Below are positions 61,891 to 64,000 of a stretch of DNA of 64,000 nt, piece by piece. The notes beneath the pieces are model-generated. The model was not told where the DNA came from. It ran no database searches and saw only the letters and a list, made by a program, of their open reading frames with translations. The first letter of the stretch is position 1. Every line of letters begins with the position of its first letter. Source of the DNA: an uncultured Bacteroidales bacterium (GTDB taxonomy: Bacteria > Bacteroidota > Bacteroidia > Bacteroidales > UBA932); contig CALVDE010000002.1 of assembly GCA_944326265.1 (NCBI GenBank), positions 186,001 through 250,000 on the forward strand, given 5' to 3'. Position numbers and translations under genes: made by a program.

Positions 61891-64000
61891 CTATTTTTTA
61901 TTGAAAAACTCCTCGATATTCATCGAAAGGGATACTGCGGCCGTGGTGCCGACGGTGCTCGGAGTGCTGCTGTAGTAATAGTCGGGCCGGTAGTTGAAGA
62001 GGTTGTCCACTATCACGTTGAGCTGTATGCCCCGCCAGATGTCCTGCGACACGGTCAGTTTCCATATCGTGTAGGCCGGGTAGGTCTGGGTCTCGGTCTC
62101 CTCGTAGTTGGTGGCGGAGGTGTAGACCTCGGTGGTCACGGCGGAGAGGACGCGGCCGCTGATGGCCACGTTGAAGCCGTAGTTCTTCCAGGACCTGCCG
62201 TACTCGATGCGGGCTGTGGCCGAATGGGGACGGGTCTGGGAGAGCAGGGGCTCGCCGGCGCGTATGGCCTCGTCGGTAAAGGTATAGGCCAGCCGGGCCC
62301 CGAGACCGAAGGGCAGGCGGGTCGAGACGGATACGTCCACTCCGCGCACCTGCAGAGGGCTCATGTTGGTGTACATCATGCCGCCGAGCTCTTCGTTCCA
62401 GACGGTGGTGATACGGTTGTCCACGAAGTTGTAGAAGCCGGAGACAGAGGCGGAAAGGTATTTCCAGTTGTACTCTGCCGAGACATTGAGGTTCTCGCTG
62501 GATTCGGGCTCGAGGTCCGGGTTGCCGTAGATCATGAAGATGCTGGCCATGTCGAAGGACATGTACATCTCCTTGAGGGTCGGGGCCCGGAAGCCGCCGG
62601 AATAGGAGCCTCGGAAGGACCAGCCTCCGGTGCGGTACATCACACTGAGCTTGGGGGAGAAATGGCTGAGCCGCTTCTGGGAGAAGAAGTCGTAACGCAT
62701 ACCTCCGACAAGGTACCACCTCTCGCTCAGCTTAGCCTCTATCTGGCCGAAGACATCCGCAGTATGCTGGACATAGTAGCCGTTGCCTTCAAACTGATAG
62801 GACATCAGGTAGTCGCGCATGTAGTCACCTCCGAGTATCATGGTATGCTGTCCGTCCTTTCCCAGACTGTAAGTATAGACTCCGCGCACCACATGCTGTA
62901 CGTTGCTGTAGTCCCGGACATCGGTCTCATTGAAGAGAAGGTAATCGCTCTTGTCGTACTGGTCGAAGCCGTAGGAGAGTTCCAGACGGTTGCGGTCATT
63001 GATGTCCCACTCTCCTCTCAGACCTCCGCTGAAATCGCGGTAACGGTCGCGGGTGTCGCTCTGCAGATCCCTCTCGCGGAAGAAGTAGCCGGCACGGGCT
63101 GTCAGTTTCAGACCTTCAACCGGCTCATACTGCAGGCGCTCCTTGACACTCCAGTTGTAGCCGCCATAGAAAGTGCTGTAGTCGCCCTCCGAGGGCATGG
63201 AGTAGGAATCGATGCTGGTGTACTGGGCATTGGTCATGCTGTTCAGTTTCCCGGCCTGAAAGCCCACCGAACCGCCGTACCGCTGCTCGTTGTGGGCCCC
63301 GTAGCGGGCATTCACATTGACCGACCAGGGTTCGGTCGCCCCGGCACTGATGAGGTTGACCACCCCGCCCACGGCATTGGAGCCGTACAGGGACGAGGCC
63401 GCGCCCTTGACTATCTCCACCCTCTGGACATTGTCCAGGTTCAGGCGGTTATAGTCAATGTTGTCCAGGGTCTCGCCGGCTATACGTTCCCCGTCCACCA
63501 GAAAGAGGACAGAATTGCCTCCGAAGCCCTGCATATTCAGGGTCACCTGCTGGTCCATCGCATACGAGAACTCTATGCCGGGCAGTTCCGACTCCAGTAA
63601 ATCCCCTATATTGAGGGCATCCACTCTCTGTATATCCAGACCGGTTATGACTCTGGTCTGTATAGGACTTTCCTTGAGAAGTCTCGGAGTCCTGGTCCCG
63701 GTGACCACCACTGTCTCCAGATTCATGTAGTCCTCCTCGAGCATCACGTCCACCTCTCCACCGGTATGCTCCGCGATAGCGATATCCTGCGAGAGAAAGC
63801 CCATCAGATAAAAATGCAGTACCGACTTCCCGCTGTCGGGGACCGCAATACTGTAGCGACCGTCATCTCCGGTAGCCGTGTAGAGTGTGGAGCAGCCCTC
63901 CACGGTAATTTCCACACCGGCCAGAGGGCTGCCGTTGACATCCGAGACAGTGCCTGCGACCGTGCGCTGCTGAGCATGCAGGGCCGCAGCCGCCAGCAGG
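61891..64000 (-). CDS. hmuR: TonB-dependent heme receptor (HmuR-like), 5' partial
   Basis: The frame runs off the window end: 702 residues are visible, preceded by the end of a signal peptide (LLAAAALHAQ at the edge). A carboxypeptidase-regulatory-like domain (VAGTVSDVNGSPLAGVEITV) is followed by the plug (TGLDIQRVDALNIGDLLESE) and a 22-strand barrel ending VSLSMNIEEFFNKK. The FRAP box (GGFRAPTLKEM) and NPDL box (YGNPDLEPESSENL) of heme receptors are present. At the place of the heme-ligating His between the boxes there is Met instead. First visible gene of the operon; HmuY, if present, lies outside. Confidence 0.87.
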   Translation of the reverse strand, partial: LLAAAALHAQQRTVAGTVSDVNGSPLAGVEITVEGCSTLYTATGDDGRYSIAVPDSGKSVLHFYLMGFLSQDIAIAEHTGGEVDVMLEEDYMNLETVVVTGTRTPRLLKESPIQTRVITGLDIQRVDALNIGDLLESELPGIEFSYAMDQQVTLNMQGFGGNSVLFLVDGERIAGETLDNIDYNRLNLDNVQRVEIVKGAASSLYGSNAVGGVVNLISAGATEPWSVNVNARYGAHNEQRYGGSVGFQAGKLNSMTNAQYTSIDSYSMPSEGDYSTFYGGYNWSVKERLQYEPVEGLKLTARAGYFFRERDLQSDTRDRYRDFSGGLRGEWDINDRNRLELSYGFDQYDKSDYLLFNETDVRDYSNVQHVVRGVYTYSLGKDGQHTMILGGDYMRDYLMSYQFEGNGYYVQHTADVFGQIEAKLSERWYLVGGMRYDFFSQKRLSHFSPKLSVMYRTGGWSFRGSYSGGFRAPTLKEMYMSFDMASIFMIYGNPDLEPESSENLNVSAEYNWKYLSASVSGFYNFVDNRITTVWNEELGGMMYTNMSPLQVRGVDVSVSTRLPFGLGARLAYTFTDEAIRAGEPLLSQTRPHSATARIEYGRSWKNYGFNVAISGRVLSAVTTEVYTSATNYEETETQTYPAYTIWKLTVSQDIWRGIQLNVIVDNLFNYRPDYYYSSTPSTVGTTAAVSLSMNIEEFFNKK

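Noticed and set aside
60904-63600. Very long plus-strand open frame (898 codons) opposite hmuS/hmuR
   Set aside because: Antisense shadow of two well-supported genes; His/Gly/Val-rich composition without motifs, spanning a gene boundary on the other strand.

Overview
The window looks like a chromosomal piece of a GC-moderate Bacteroidales (phylum Bacteroidota). The basis is the promoter type (TTTG - 19 to 21 nt - TAnnTTTG, seen repeatedly and nearly perfect), the scarcity of Shine-Dalgarno sequences, and Bacteroidota-typical families: DUF4831, a BspA-like leucine-rich-repeat protein, DUF5672, a TGS-domain nucleoside kinase, a patatin/Omp85 protein, an ECF sigma factor coupled to a beta-barrel protein, and an HmuRSTUV-type heme system. 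I cannot name the genus from this alone. No rRNA, tRNA, CRISPR array or transposase gene was recognised, and no gene-free stretch exceeds 300 bp.

Layout. 1-6350: LRR protein (5' cut off), a shortened LysR-like regulator coupled to a serine hydrolase, a lipid A-type acyltransferase and a DUF4831 protein. 6377-9107: PepD dipeptidase, then the ribosomal operon rpsF-rpsR-rplI. 9181-18873: a DUF5672 protein, a monomeric [FeFe] hydrogenase-like protein, and a long minus-strand envelope operon (patatin/Omp85, flippase, dut, murF, glycosyltransferase), with a lipoprotein PPIase transcribed divergently. 18881-27398: nitroreductase, a YCF48-type lipoprotein boxed by a long inverted repeat, rsmE, folP, ispF, a YfcE-type phosphoesterase, an S9 peptidase and a PfkB kinase. 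27399-31224: the NAD de novo operon nadB - nadC::nadA (a gene fusion) and tsaE. 31281-33157: a small AT-rich insert between tsaE and yifB carrying an AbiE-like two-gene module, flanked by 12-bp direct repeats. 33152-42349: yifB/comM, waaA, mlaE-mlaF, the sigma factor/anti-sigma-like barrel pair, a TPR protein and an EnvC-like protein. 42369-50641: nucleoside kinase, an internally deleted ORF6N protein, uvrA, an MBL hydrolase, an AAA/PD-(D/E)XK protein and a deoxynucleoside kinase. 50649-55875: panC-panD-flippase-like-barrel operon and iorA-iorB. 55975-64000: hmuV-hmuU-hmuT-hmuS-hmuR (last gene cut by the window end).

How it works together. Several blocks serve the envelope: lipid A acylation, Kdo transfer, MurF, flippase, MlaEF, EnvC, patatin/Omp85. 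The hmu block would import heme through a TonB receptor powered by an ExbB-like channel, with a membrane-anchored CobN-like chelatase handling the tetrapyrrole. PanC/PanD and NadB/NadA/NadC supply CoA and NAD. IorAB and the hydrogenase fit an anaerobic, ferredoxin-based metabolism.

Best candidates for something undescribed: (i) the AbiE-like module whose regulator start codon sits in a perfect 27-bp inverted repeat, inserted at the 3' end of yifB; (ii) the YCF48 gene enclosed by about 67-bp inverted repeats that each carry a short MKKLS... open reading frame; (iii) the NadC-NadA fusion; (iv) methionine replacing the expected heme-ligand histidine in the HmuR-like receptor, together with a Met-rich loop in the HmuS-like protein; (v) an anti-sigma-like protein fused to an outer-membrane barrel.
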